Below are positions 53,416 to 62,985 of a DNA stretch of 64,000 nucleotides, one piece after another (positions within the stretch are counted from its first letter, which is position 1; every line of letters starts with the position of its first letter). Made by a program: the position numbers and the translations under genes. Source of the DNA: Algoriphagus sp. PAP.12 (GTDB lineage: Bacteria; Bacteroidota; Bacteroidia; Cytophagales; Cyclobacteriaceae); NCBI RefSeq assembly GCF_026652115.1, contig NZ_JAPPSQ010000012.1, positions 1-64,000 on the forward strand. The letters are read 5' to 3'. Below the pieces are notes generated by a model. It was not told the origin of the DNA. It searched no databases and saw only the letters and a program-made list of their open reading frames with translations.

Positions 53416-55110
53416 ATGAAGGGAACAATGATTAGAGGAGCGGACATCGTGGTCCAATCTCTGATTGCGGAGCAGGCGGAAATCATATTTGGCTACCCAG
53501 GCGGTGCCATTATGCCTGTTTACGATGCATTGTATGACTATCATGAACAAATTAAGCATGTGCTGACGCGTCATGAGCAAGGAGCAATCCATGCGGCGCA
53601 AGGCTATGCACGAGTCTCCGGAAAGGTCGGCGTCTGCCTTGCAACTTCCGGGCCTGGTGCTACCAACCTGATCACAGGTATGGCAGATGCTCAAATAGAC
53701 AGTACTCCACTCGTCTGTATCACAGGACAGGTGGCGTCTCATTTATTGGGAACGGATGCGTTCCAAGAAACTGATGTCGTTGGTATTTCTATGCCAGGGA
53801 CCAAATGGAATATCCAAGTTCGTAGAGTAGAAGATATTGCTCCTGCGATTGCAAAAGGATTTTATATCGCTAGATCTGGTCGTCCAGGTCCTGTTTTGAT
53901 TGATATTACCAAAGATGCTCAGGTTGACTTTGGTGAGATGAATTATACTCCTTGCTTGGGCTTTAGATCATATAGAACTCATATTCCGGTTGAAAAAAAT
54001 GTAATCCAGCAAGCTGCTGAATTGATTAACAATGCGGAAAGACCTTATGTATTGTATGGTCAAGGTGTAGTTTTAGGAAAAGCGGAAGCTGAATTGAAGT
54101 TCTTCTTAGACAAGTCAGGTATTCCTGCGGCCTCAACTTTATTAGGTTCAGGTGCATTGTCTCAGGACCACCCTAACTTTGTAGGAAAGCTCGGAATGCA
54201 CGGTAATTATGCCCCTAATTTGTTGACAAACAAATGCGATGTTTTGATCGCCGTAGGGATGAGATTTGACGATCGTGTTACCGGGGACTTGAAAAGGTAT
54301 GCCAAACAGGCCAAAGTAATTCATTTGGAACTGGATGCTGCCGAGATCAATAAAAATGTAAAAACTGAAGTAGCTGTTTTGGGAGATTGCAAAGAGAGTT
54401 TGGCAATGCTTACCGATGCTGTGGAAAAGAAGCAACATCCTGAGTGGATCGCAAGATTTAGAGAGTTGGAGCAAATGGAGAGAGAAGCTGTAGTACAGCA
54501 CGATGTCACTCCAACCAAAACCGGCTTGACGATGGGTGAGGTGATCAATAAAGTGAATCAATACAAAGCAGATGACGCGGTATTGGTTACAGATGTGGGA
54601 CAACATCAGATGATCGCTTGGAGATACTTCAATTACAAAAAGAGTAGAACACAGGTAACATCCGGTGGTCTAGGGACCATGGGATTTGCTTTGCCCGCAG
54701 CTCTGGGAGCTCAATTATATGATTACTCCAGACAGGTGATCTGTGTTGTGGGAGATGGTGGTATTCAGATGACTATCCAGGAATTGGGAGCAATTATGCA
54801 GACCAAAGCTCCTGTGAAGATTGTTCTTTTGAATAACAATTACCTTGGAATGGTAAGACAATGGCAGCAATTGTTCTTTGACAAGCGCTATTCTTTTACC
54901 GAATTGGATAATCCTGACTTCGTCAAAATTGCTGACGCATATGGGATTGCCGCTCAAAAAGTTACAGAAAGAGGAGATTTGAATGAGGCGATAGAAGATA
55001 TGTTGATTCACGACGGACCTTATTTCTTAGAAGTTGTCGTGGAAAAAGAAGATAATGTATTTCCTATGATAGCCACAGGTTGTTCTGTGGAGGAAGTCAG
55101 ATTAAGCTAA
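53416..55110 (+). CDS. ilvB: Acetolactate synthase large subunit
   Basis: The catalytic subunit joins two pyruvates, or pyruvate and 2-oxobutyrate. The 564-aa ThDP enzyme has the catalytic Glu E54 in RHEQGAIHAAQGYAR, GYPGGAIMPVYDAL at the start and the ThDP-Mg motif GDGGIQMTIQELGA...NNNYLG near the C-terminus. SGGLGTMGFALPAALGAQ is also typical of AHAS. It lies 8 bp before ilvN, its regulatory partner. Confidence 0.95.
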   Translation: MKGTMIRGADIVVQSLIAEQAEIIFGYPGGAIMPVYDALYDYHEQIKHVLTRHEQGAIHAAQGYARVSGKVGVCLATSGPGATNLITGMADAQIDSTPLVCITGQVASHLLGTDAFQETDVVGISMPGTKWNIQVRRVEDIAPAIAKGFYIARSGRPGPVLIDITKDAQVDFGEMNYTPCLGFRSYRTHIPVEKNVIQQAAELINNAERPYVLYGQGVVLGKAEAELKFFLDKSGIPAASTLLGSGALSQDHPNFVGKLGMHGNYAPNLLTNKCDVLIAVGMRFDDRVTGDLKRYAKQAKVIHLELDAAEINKNVKTEVAVLGDCKESLAMLTDAVEKKQHPEWIARFRELEQMEREAVVQHDVTPTKTGLTMGEVINKVNQYKADDAVLVTDVGQHQMIAWRYFNYKKSRTQVTSGGLGTMGFALPAALGAQLYDYSRQVICVVGDGGIQMTIQELGAIMQTKAPVKIVLLNNNYLGMVRQWQQLFFDKRYSFTELDNPDFVKIADAYGIAAQKVTERGDLNEAIEDMLIHDGPYFLEVVVEKEDNVFPMIATGCSVEEVRLS

Positions 55111-55118
55111 AAGAGCCT

Positions 55119-55619
55119 ATGAAGCGTTATACCATCTTTGTCATTACCGAAAACTTTATCGGTATACTCAATCGCATCACTATTATTTTTACCAGAAGGG
55201 GGATAAATATCGATGCACTGACAGCCTCTGAAAGTAGACTGGAAGGAATCCACAGAATCACTATTGAGGTGACAGCCTCTGAGGAAACCGTCATTCAGCT
55301 CGTCAATCAGATCGAGAAAATCATCGACGTGATCAAAGCATTTTATCATGAAGATGAAGCGGTAGTCTATCAAGAGATAGCCTTGTACAAAATCCCTGTG
55401 GCAAAATTGGATGGAGGACTGGAGAAAGTCATCCGTCAGCACAATGCAAAAATTATTGCTGCAGAACCGGAATTTGTTGTATTGGAATTAACTGGACACA
55501 AAGAACAAACACAAGAATTGCTGGAGATTCTAAAGGAATATGACCTATTAGAATTTGCTAGATCCGGGAGAGTCGCAGTAGCTAAAAGAATGCTGACAAT
55601 TGACTCTTTTGTGAAGTAA
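55119..55619 (+). CDS. ilvN: Acetolactate synthase small (regulatory) subunit
   Basis: IlvN binds valine and gives feedback control of IlvB. From the ATG at 55119 it has 166 aa; an in-frame TTG inside ilvB would give 179 aa but adds an unrelated leader. The N-terminal ACT domain (RYTIFVITENFIGILNRITIIF followed by RRGINIDALTASES) and a C-terminal AHAS-small domain are both present, so it is the full-length type. ilvC starts 42 bp later. Confidence 0.93.
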   Translation: MKRYTIFVITENFIGILNRITIIFTRRGINIDALTASESRLEGIHRITIEVTASEETVIQLVNQIEKIIDVIKAFYHEDEAVVYQEIALYKIPVAKLDGGLEKVIRQHNAKIIAAEPEFVVLELTGHKEQTQELLEILKEYDLLEFARSGRVAVAKRMLTIDSFVK

Positions 55620-55661
55620 ATAATTGAAAATCAAACTCAAATAATTAATACCTATCTTATT

Positions 55662-56705
55662 ATGAAATTAAAATTTGGCAACGTTGAAGAGAACGTAGTA
55701 ACCAGAGAAGAGTTTCCTCTGGAAAAAGCACGTGAAGTATTGAAAGATGAAGTAATCGCTGTGCTAGGCTATGGTGTACAAGGTCCAGGTCAAGCTTTGA
55801 ACTTGAAGGACAATGGCTTCAACGTGATCGTGGGCCAAAGAAAAGGCTCCAAAACCTGGGATAAGGCTGTCGCTGACGGTTGGGTTCCTGGTGAGACCCT
55901 GTTTGAATTGGAGGAAGCTTGTGAAAAAGGTACCATTCTTCAGTTTTTGCTATCTGATGCTGGTCAAATTGCCCTTTGGCCAACAGTTAAAAAACACTTG
56001 ACTCCAGGAAAAGCATTGTATTTCTCCCATGGATTCGGTGTGACTTACAAAGAAAAAACCGGTATCGTTCCACCTGCTGATGTAGATGTGATCTTGGTTG
56101 CTCCTAAAGGTTCCGGAACATCTTTGAGAAGAATGTTTGTTGAAGGTAGAGGATTGAACTCTTCTTATGCAATCTATCAAGATGCTACTGGTAACGCTAA
56201 AGACAGAGTAGTTGCTTTGGGTATCGGTGTTGGTTCTGGATACCTGTTCGAAACTGATTTCTACCGTGAGGTAACTTCTGATTTGACTGGTGAAAGAGGT
56301 ACTTTGATGGGAGCTATCCAAGGGATCTTTGCTGCTCAGTATGAAGTATTGAGAGCAAATGGTCACACCCCTTCTGAGGCTTTCAACGAAACAGTTGAAG
56401 AATTGACTCAGTCTTTGATGCCTTTGGTAGCTGAGAATGGTATGGACTGGATGTACGCTAACTGTTCTACTACAGCTCAGCGTGGTGCTTTGGATTGGTG
56501 GAAGCCTTTCAGAGATGCGACCAAGCCTGTTTTCGAGGAATTGTATGATTCTGTAAAAACTGGTAAAGAAGCTCAGAAGTCTATCGACTCCAACTCTAAA
56601 ACTGACTACAGAGAGAAGTTGGAAGAAGAATTGAAAGAATTGAGAGAGTCTGAAATGTGGCAGGCAGGTGCTGTCGTCCGTCAGTTGAGACCAGAAAATA
56701 ACTAA
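55662..56705 (+). CDS. ilvC: Ketol-acid reductoisomerase
   Basis: IlvC rearranges and reduces acetolactate to dihydroxy acids. The 347-aa protein has the Rossmann motif VLGYGVQGPGQALNL near residues 36-50 and the cofactor loop QRKGSKTWDKA, whose Arg/Lys/Ser suggest NADPH use. The acidic metal ligands lie in SDLTGERGTLMGAIQG and FNETVEEL. APKGSGTSLRRMF replaces the more common APKGPGH motif, which I recall as a Bacteroidota form. It is the only gene here with a 40-bp gap on its 5' side inside the operon. Confidence 0.94.
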   Translation: MKLKFGNVEENVVTREEFPLEKAREVLKDEVIAVLGYGVQGPGQALNLKDNGFNVIVGQRKGSKTWDKAVADGWVPGETLFELEEACEKGTILQFLLSDAGQIALWPTVKKHLTPGKALYFSHGFGVTYKEKTGIVPPADVDVILVAPKGSGTSLRRMFVEGRGLNSSYAIYQDATGNAKDRVVALGIGVGSGYLFETDFYREVTSDLTGERGTLMGAIQGIFAAQYEVLRANGHTPSEAFNETVEELTQSLMPLVAENGMDWMYANCSTTAQRGALDWWKPFRDATKPVFEELYDSVKTGKEAQKSIDSNSKTDYREKLEEELKELRESEMWQAGAVVRQLRPENN

Positions 56706-56723
56706 AACCCAAACCTGAAGATT

Positions 56724-58232
56724 ATGAGTGACAAGCTGTGGATATTTGATACTACCCTGAGAGACGGGGAGCAAGTGCCGGGATGTCAGTTGAACACCCG
56801 AGAAAAAATTGTGGTGGCGAAAGCTTTAGAAGAACTGGGAGTAGATATTATTGAAGCTGGATTCCCTATTTCCAGCCCAGGTGATTTTAACTCTGTGCAG
56901 GAAATATCGAAGGCGGTATCTAATCCAATCATTTGTGCCCTTTCTAGAGCAGTAGAAAAGGATATTGAAGTCGCAGCCGCAGCTCTCCAATACGCCAAAA
57001 AAGGGCGTATTCATACTGGGATTGGTGTTTCACCTTATCACATTCAATACAAATTGCGCTCCACCCCTGATGAGATCATTCGTCGGGGAGTGGCAGCGGT
57101 TAAATTCGCAAGAAACTTTGTAGATGATGTGGAATTTTATGCAGAGGATGCAGGTCGTTCAGAGCCTGATTTCCTTTGCAAAATCATTGAGGAAGTAATC
57201 AAAGCCGGTGCTACAGTGGTCAATATTCCTGATACTACAGGGTATTGCCTTCCAGAGCAGTACGGTGCGATTATCTCTAGTCTGAAAAACAATGTGCCTA
57301 ACATTGACAAGGCTATCATCGCGACTCATTGTCATAATGATTTGGGAATGGCTACAGCCAATACCGTTGCAGGTGTGCAACACGGTGCTCGTCAAGTTGA
57401 GGTTACAATCAATGGTATCGGTGAAAGAGCAGGAAACACTTCTATGGAAGAAGTGGTGATGGCGATCAAATGTCATCAATCTATCCCCGTTCATACGGAT
57501 ATCGTTACTCCAAAAATCTACAATACCAGCCGCTTGGTTTCCAAGTTGATGAATATGCCTGTTCAGCCGAACAAGGCTATCGTGGGTAGAAATGCTTTTG
57601 CTCACTCTTCTGGTATCCACCAAGATGGAGTTTTGAAGCATAGAGAAAACTACGAGATCATCGATCCGAAAGAAGTGGGTGTTGAAGAATCTTCAATTGT
57701 ATTGACAGCTCGTTCTGGAAGAGCTGCCTTGAAGCACCACTTGGATGCTTTGGGTGTTGAGCTCGAAGGAGAAGAGTTAAGACAAGTTTATGAAGCATTC
57801 TTGGTTTTGGCTGATTCAAAAAGAGATATCGGAAGAAAAGACTTACTTGAATTGGTAGGTAAGTATATGGATGAATCCAATTTTATTGAATTGGAAAATA
57901 TTTCATATTCTTCCAATGGTGAAATCAAAGCGGAAGTATCCTTGAAAATCGGAAATGATTCCTATTCAGCTTCTTCTACTGGAGTAGGTCCTGTGGATGC
58001 TGTTTTGAAGTCTATCGAGCAAATCGTGAAGCCTCAAGTTGATTTGGAAGAATTTCTGATCCAAGCGATTACCCATGGTTCTGACGATGTGGCAAAAGTT
58101 CACATGAGATTGATCAAATCCGACAAGCCTTACTATGGATTTGCTTCCAACCAAGATATCGTTTTGGCTTCAGCCCAAGCATTTGTAGATGCATTGAACA
58201 AAATACCAGTCAAAGAATACGCGACTGCCTAA
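56724..58232 (+). CDS. leuA: 2-isopropylmalate synthase
   Basis: LeuA condenses acetyl-CoA with 2-oxoisovalerate, the first leucine-specific step. The 502-aa protein starts [16 protein letters not shown] and has [14 protein letters not shown] with the metal His pair, [17 protein letters not shown], and a C-terminal regulatory LeuA-dimer domain after about residue 395, where leucine feedback acts. A second, divergent LeuA-type enzyme is encoded at 60271. leuC follows by 2 bp. Confidence 0.92.
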   Translation: MSDKLWIFDTTLRDGEQVPGCQLNTREKIVVAKALEELGVDIIEAGFPISSPGDFNSVQEISKAVSNPIICALSRAVEKDIEVAAAALQYAKKGRIHTGIGVSPYHIQYKLRSTPDEIIRRGVAAVKFARNFVDDVEFYAEDAGRSEPDFLCKIIEEVIKAGATVVNIPDTTGYCLPEQYGAIISSLKNNVPNIDKAIIATHCHNDLGMATANTVAGVQHGARQVEVTINGIGERAGNTSMEEVVMAIKCHQSIPVHTDIVTPKIYNTSRLVSKLMNMPVQPNKAIVGRNAFAHSSGIHQDGVLKHRENYEIIDPKEVGVEESSIVLTARSGRAALKHHLDALGVELEGEELRQVYEAFLVLADSKRDIGRKDLLELVGKYMDESNFIELENISYSSNGEIKAEVSLKIGNDSYSASSTGVGPVDAVLKSIEQIVKPQVDLEEFLIQAITHGSDDVAKVHMRLIKSDKPYYGFASNQDIVLASAQAFVDALNKIPVKEYATA

Positions 58233-58234
58233 TT

Positions 58235-59641
58235 ATGGAAAAGACAACTTTATTTGATAAAATCTGGGATTCCCACGTGGTCAAATCAGTACCAGCTGGC
58301 CCAGATGTTTTCTTCATCGATAAGCATTTTATCCATGAAGTGACCTCTCCTGTAGCATTCCTTAACTTGGAAAATAGAGGTATCGGTGTGAAATATCCTC
58401 ATCGTACCATCGCTACTCCTGATCACAACGTGCCTACGGTAGATCAGGACCAAACTATCAAGGACAAATTATCCCGCATGCAAGTTGAAAAGCTTCGTGA
58501 AAACTGTAAAAAGTACGGGATTGAATTGCATGATTTGGGTACTGCCCACCATGGTATTGTTCACGTGATCGGACCTGAGCTGGGTGTGACCCAACCGGGA
58601 ATGACCATCGTTTGTGGTGACTCTCACACTTCTACTCACGGGGCTTTCGGAGCAATTGCTTTTGGTATCGGTACTTCTGAGGTAGAAATGGTTTTGGCTA
58701 CGCAGTGTATCATGCAGTCCAAGCCTAAGAAAATGAGAATTTCTGTTGACGGAGAGTTAGGCAAAGGAGTGACATCTAAGGATATCATCTTGTATATCAT
58801 TTCTAAAATTTCTGCAGCAGGAGCGACGGGATATTTTGTGGAATATGCAGGATCTGCGATCCAAAGCCTATCTATGGAAGCGAGAATGACCATTTGTAAC
58901 ATGTCCATCGAAATGGGTGCACGTGGAGGTTTGATTGCTCCAGATGAAACTACATTCAACTACTTGAAAGGAAAGCAATATGCACCTCAAGGGGAAGAGT
59001 GGGACAAAGCGGTAGCATATTGGAAGACTTTGAAAACAGACGAAGGAGCTACTTTCGACAAGGAATATAACTTCGACGCTGCTGATATCGAGCCGATGAT
59101 TACCTATGGTACCAATCCGGGCATGGGAATCAAAGTGGTAGGTAACATTCCTTCAACTGAAGGTATGGAAGGATCCAACAAAACTTCTTATTTGAAATCT
59201 TTGAACTACATGGGCTTCGAGCCAGGTGAGCCTGTGAAAGGTAAGCAAGTAGACTATGTGTTCGTAGGGTCTTGTACCAATGGTCGAATCGAAGATATCC
59301 GTGCAGTTGCTGAATTTGTAAAAGGACATAAAAAAGCAGACAATATCACGGCTTGGATCGTACCAGGATCTAGAGAAGTAGAAAAACAAGCTCATGAAGA
59401 AGGTTTGGTGAAAATCTTGGAAGAAGCAGGTTTTGAATTGCGTCAGCCTGGTTGTTCTGCTTGCTTGGCAATGAACGATGATAAGATTCCTTCTGGGAAG
59501 TATGCAGTTTCTACCTCTAACAGAAACTTCGAAGGTCGTCAAGGACCGGGAGCGAGAACCATGCTGGCATCTCCTCTGACTGTTGCAGCAGTCGCTGTAA
59601 CAGGTAAAATCACTGATCCTAGAGAGGTTTTTGAAAATTAA
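58235..59641 (+). CDS. leuC: 3-isopropylmalate dehydratase large subunit
   Basis: LeuC with LeuD isomerises 2- to 3-isopropylmalate (and citramalate when present). The 468-aa aconitase-family protein has [48 protein letters not shown] and the second cluster motif [13 protein letters not shown]; the three cluster cysteines lie in SCTNG and GCSACL. It precedes leuD by 12 bp. Confidence 0.95.
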   Translation: MEKTTLFDKIWDSHVVKSVPAGPDVFFIDKHFIHEVTSPVAFLNLENRGIGVKYPHRTIATPDHNVPTVDQDQTIKDKLSRMQVEKLRENCKKYGIELHDLGTAHHGIVHVIGPELGVTQPGMTIVCGDSHTSTHGAFGAIAFGIGTSEVEMVLATQCIMQSKPKKMRISVDGELGKGVTSKDIILYIISKISAAGATGYFVEYAGSAIQSLSMEARMTICNMSIEMGARGGLIAPDETTFNYLKGKQYAPQGEEWDKAVAYWKTLKTDEGATFDKEYNFDAADIEPMITYGTNPGMGIKVVGNIPSTEGMEGSNKTSYLKSLNYMGFEPGEPVKGKQVDYVFVGSCTNGRIEDIRAVAEFVKGHKKADNITAWIVPGSREVEKQAHEEGLVKILEEAGFELRQPGCSACLAMNDDKIPSGKYAVSTSNRNFEGRQGPGARTMLASPLTVAAVAVTGKITDPREVFEN

Positions 59642-59653
59642 AAAGTAGAAAAA

Positions 59654-60244
59654 ATGGCTTACGATAAATTTACAGTATTGACCAGCACAGCAGTTCCATT
59701 GCCTACAGAGAATGTGGATACTGATCAAATCATCCCTGCTCGTTTCTTGAAAGCAACAGAAAGAGCCGGATTTGGTGATAACTTGTTCCGTGACTGGAGA
59801 TATGACGTAGAAGGAAATCCTAAAAAGGACTTTGTTCTTAACGACCCTACTTACAGTGGGAAAATCTTGGTTGCCGGCAAAAACTTCGGTTCTGGCTCTA
59901 GCCGTGAGCACGCTGTTTGGGCAATCTATGATTATGGATTCAGATGTGTAGTTTCCAGTTTCTTTGCAGATATCTTCAAGAATAACTGCTTGAATATTGG
60001 AGTGCTTCCAGTTACAGTTTCTCCTGAATTTGCAGATAAACTTTTGGCTGCTATCGAAGCAGACCCAAGCACTGAGATCGAAGTCAATTTGCCTGAGCAA
60101 AAGATCACTCTTTTGTCAACTGGTGAATTTGAATCTTTCGATATCAACGAGTACAAGAAAAGTAACATGCAGAACGGTTTTGATGACATCGACTATTTGT
60201 TGAACATGTCTACCGAAATCGATGCATTTGCTGCTGATCGTTAG
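59654..60244 (+). CDS. leuD: 3-isopropylmalate dehydratase small subunit
   Basis: LeuD forms the swivel domain partner of LeuC. The 196-aa protein has PTENVDTDQIIPARFLK near residues 17-33, GKNFGSGSSREHAVWAI near 76-92 and the aconitase swivel end FADIFKNNCLNIGVLPV. Length is normal for the family. The LeuA-type gene follows after 26 bp. Confidence 0.95.
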   Translation: MAYDKFTVLTSTAVPLPTENVDTDQIIPARFLKATERAGFGDNLFRDWRYDVEGNPKKDFVLNDPTYSGKILVAGKNFGSGSSREHAVWAIYDYGFRCVVSSFFADIFKNNCLNIGVLPVTVSPEFADKLLAAIEADPSTEIEVNLPEQKITLLSTGEFESFDINEYKKSNMQNGFDDIDYLLNMSTEIDAFAADR

Positions 60245-60270
60245 GCGATCCGAACCCAATTCGAATTAGA

Positions 60271-61857
60271 ATGACGGCTAATCGCAAAATAGAAATAATG
60301 GATACAACCCTGAGGGATGGTGAACAGACCTCAGGAGTTTCCTTTCTGCCTTCAGAAAAACTCCAAATAGCAAAGCTCCTGCTCGATGAATTGAAAATTG
60401 ATCGGATTGAAGTTGCTTCTGCAAGAGTTTCTGACGGAGAATTGGAAGGTGTTCAGAAAATTACCCAATGGGCTGCCCAAAAGGGGTATTTGGATCGTGT
60501 GGAGGTATTGGGCTTTGTAGATACGCCTGCTTCTGTGGATTGGATACTTTCAGCAGGAGCCAAAGTAATGAATTTGTTGACCAAAGGTTCTTTGAATCAT
60601 TTGGTTCATCAATTGAAAAAAACTCCCGACCAGCATTTCTCAGATATTGAAAAATCAATCAACTATGCCAGAGAGAATGGCGTAGCGGTTAATGTCTATC
60701 TGGAAGATTGGTCCAATGGCATGAGAAACTCAATAGATTATACCTTGAGTTTGATTGAGTTTTTGACCAAGCAACCTGTTGTTCGGATTATGCTTCCTGA
60801 TACACTGGGATTGCTTTCTCCTGATGAGGTGAGGGAGTTTTTTGATTTAATTCGGGAAAAATTCCCAACCGCCCATTTCGATTTCCACGCACACAATGAT
60901 TACGATCTATCAGTAGCCAATGTCATGGAAGCATTGCTTCATGGCGCATCTGGACTTCATACCACGATCAATGGTTTGGGAGAACGTGCCGGAAATGCAC
61001 CTTTGGAATCAGTGATTGCCGTAATCAAGGATTTTACAGACTTGGAGATTGGAGTTCAGGAACAAAAAATCTTCCGCGTATCCAAATTAGTAGAGCAGTT
61101 TTCAGGACAACATATTCCAGCAAACAAACCGGTAGTTGGTGAAAATGTATTCACGCAGACTGCAGGAATTCACGCTGACGGAGACAATAAAAAGAACCTG
61201 TATTTCAATGACCTGATGCCAGAGAGATTTGGTCGTCAGAGAAAATATGCTCTGGGGAAAACTTCTGGCAAGGCTAATATTTTGAAGAATTTGGAGGAGC
61301 TGGGCATTTCATTGGAGAAAGATGAACTGGCCCGAGTAACTCAGCGAATCATTGAATTAGGGGATAAAAAGGAACGGGTGACTACCGAAGATTTGCCTTA
61401 TATCATTTCTGATGTGCTGCAAAACAATTCCATCTCCAAGCATATCAGCATTGAGGGCTATCACATGACCCATTCCAAGGGCTTAAAGCCGACTGTTCAG
61501 CTGAGAATGAAAATTCATGGGAATTTCTATGATGAAATCGCTACCGGAGACGGTCAGTATGATTCTTTCATGAAAGCTCTGAAAAAGATCTATAAAACGT
61601 TGGGAAGGGAGCTGCCAAAATTGACAGATTATCATGTGTCCATTCCCCCGGGAGGAAAAACCGACGCCTTTGTGGAGACGGTGATTACTTGGGATTATGG
61701 CAAAATATTCAAAACGAAAGGCCTGGATGCCGATCAAACGGTGGCTGCGATGATGGCTACCGAAAAAATGCTCAATATCATCGAATCAATTAATTATAAT
61801 CCAGAAAAAGAAGAATCCACTTACTATGGAAATGAATATCGCACTGTTGCCGGGTGA
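60271..61857 (+). CDS. Citramalate synthase or second 2-isopropylmalate synthase
   Basis: The 528-aa protein has the LeuA/CimA HMGL-like core ([53 protein letters not shown]) and a C-terminal regulatory domain. It differs from the neighbouring LeuA in the substrate region, with [22 protein letters not shown] and a long insertion. Its place between leuD and leuB fits a citramalate synthase, which would make 2-oxobutyrate for isoleucine from pyruvate and acetyl-CoA with LeuCD and LeuB; ilvA is absent here. A second isopropylmalate synthase cannot be excluded. Confidence 0.7.
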   Translation: MTANRKIEIMDTTLRDGEQTSGVSFLPSEKLQIAKLLLDELKIDRIEVASARVSDGELEGVQKITQWAAQKGYLDRVEVLGFVDTPASVDWILSAGAKVMNLLTKGSLNHLVHQLKKTPDQHFSDIEKSINYARENGVAVNVYLEDWSNGMRNSIDYTLSLIEFLTKQPVVRIMLPDTLGLLSPDEVREFFDLIREKFPTAHFDFHAHNDYDLSVANVMEALLHGASGLHTTINGLGERAGNAPLESVIAVIKDFTDLEIGVQEQKIFRVSKLVEQFSGQHIPANKPVVGENVFTQTAGIHADGDNKKNLYFNDLMPERFGRQRKYALGKTSGKANILKNLEELGISLEKDELARVTQRIIELGDKKERVTTEDLPYIISDVLQNNSISKHISIEGYHMTHSKGLKPTVQLRMKIHGNFYDEIATGDGQYDSFMKALKKIYKTLGRELPKLTDYHVSIPPGGKTDAFVETVITWDYGKIFKTKGLDADQTVAAMMATEKMLNIIESINYNPEKEESTYYGNEYRTVAG

Positions 61858-62893
61858 TGGCATCGGTCCAGAAGTGATTGCTCAGGCAGTCAAAGTTGTA
61901 AAAGCTGTTGGACAGAAATTTGGTCATGAAATCAGTTTCAAAGAAGGAGTAGTTGGTGCTGCGGCAATCGATGCTACCGGTGATCCTTATCCAGATGCGA
62001 CTCACGAAATTTGTGCTGCGGCTGATGCGGTACTATTCGGAGCAATTGGAGATCCTAAGTATGATAATGATCCTAAAGCGAAGGTTCGTCCGGAGCAGGG
62101 ATTGTTGAGAATGCGTCAGAAATTAGGTTTGTTCGCCAATGTTAGACCTACTTTTACTTTTCCTTCTTTGGTGCATAAGTCTCCATTGAAATTGGATAGA
62201 GTGGAAGGTGTAGATTTCGTTTTCTTCAGAGAATTGACTGGTGGTGTTTATTTCGGTGAGCCAAGAGGAAGAAATGAGCAAGGTACCAAAGCATTTGATA
62301 CCAATGTGTACAGTAAAGAAGAGATCACTCGTTTGGCGAGAATGGGCTTTGAGGCTGCACAAAAAAGAAGAAAAGTTTTGACTTGCGTGGACAAGGCCAA
62401 CGTGATGGCAACTTCCAGATTGTGGAGAGAAACTGTTCAGGAATTGGCAGCTGAATATCCAGATGTAAAAGTGGAATACGAATTCGTTGATGCTGTAGCA
62501 ATGCGATTGATTCAATGGCCAAAAGCATATGATGTATTGATTACTGAAAACCTGTTTGGTGATATTTTGACTGACGAGGCATCTGTGATTTCAGGTTCTA
62601 TGGGCTTGATGCCTTCAGCTTCTTTGGGTTCAAATGTGAAATTGTTTGAGCCGATTCATGGATCTTATCCTCAGGCTGCTGGAAAAGATATTGCTAATCC
62701 TTTGGCAACGGTTCTTTCGGCTGCTATGATGTTTGAATATGCATTCGACATGAAAGAAGAAGCCAAAGCGATTTCAGATGTAGTGAATCTTTCTCTAGCT
62801 GAAGGAGTGGTGACAGAAGATATTGCTGAAGGTGGGAAAGCTTACAAAACTTCAGAAGTCGGCGATTGGTTGGCTGCGAAGATTTTGGGGTAA
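61826..62893 (+). CDS. leuB: 3-isopropylmalate dehydrogenase
   Basis: LeuB oxidises and decarboxylates 3-isopropylmalate with NAD. The 355-aa protein starts [15 protein letters not shown] and has [21 protein letters not shown], the [13 protein letters not shown] loop, and the metal-binding [13 protein letters not shown] and GSAPxI-like [18 protein letters not shown]. The start lies inside the previous gene, either ATG 61826 (32-bp overlap) or ATG 61832 (26-bp overlap), so the two are coupled. It is the last gene of the operon. Confidence 0.95.
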   Translation: MEMNIALLPGDGIGPEVIAQAVKVVKAVGQKFGHEISFKEGVVGAAAIDATGDPYPDATHEICAAADAVLFGAIGDPKYDNDPKAKVRPEQGLLRMRQKLGLFANVRPTFTFPSLVHKSPLKLDRVEGVDFVFFRELTGGVYFGEPRGRNEQGTKAFDTNVYSKEEITRLARMGFEAAQKRRKVLTCVDKANVMATSRLWRETVQELAAEYPDVKVEYEFVDAVAMRLIQWPKAYDVLITENLFGDILTDEASVISGSMGLMPSASLGSNVKLFEPIHGSYPQAAGKDIANPLATVLSAAMMFEYAFDMKEEAKAISDVVNLSLAEGVVTEDIAEGGKAYKTSEVGDWLAAKILG

Positions 62894-62913
62894 ATAAACC
62901 GAAAAGACTAGCT

Positions 62914-62936
62914 ATTCGAGATTTTTAATCTCGAAT
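62914..62936 (+). terminator. First hairpin after leuB
   Basis: ATTCGAGATT pairs with AATCTCGAAT around a TTT loop, 20 bp after the leuB stop. The T-tract is weak, so it may be a stabilising stem before the stronger terminator that follows. Confidence 0.6.
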
Positions 62937-62950
62937 TTCAATTACTAAAA

Positions 62951-62981
62951 AAAAATCCACCTCGTTCGGAGGTGGATTTTT
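62951..62981. terminator. Bidirectional terminator of the ilv-leu operon
   Basis: AAAAATCCACCTC pairs perfectly with GAGGTGGATTTTT around GTTCG. It stands between leuB and the convergent dehydrogenase gene (stop at 62986) and has T's on both strands. Confidence 0.92.
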
Positions 62982-62985
62982 GTTT

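Noticed and set aside
55950..56774. Long minus-strand open frame opposite ilvC (274 codons)
   Set aside because: It is antisense to a well-supported gene, rich in Ser/Phe/Gln from reversed codon use, and shows no protein family features.
59153..60100. Long minus-strand open frame opposite leuC-leuD (315 codons)
   Set aside because: Shadow of conserved genes; composition is unlike a real protein and it has no start or promoter of its own.
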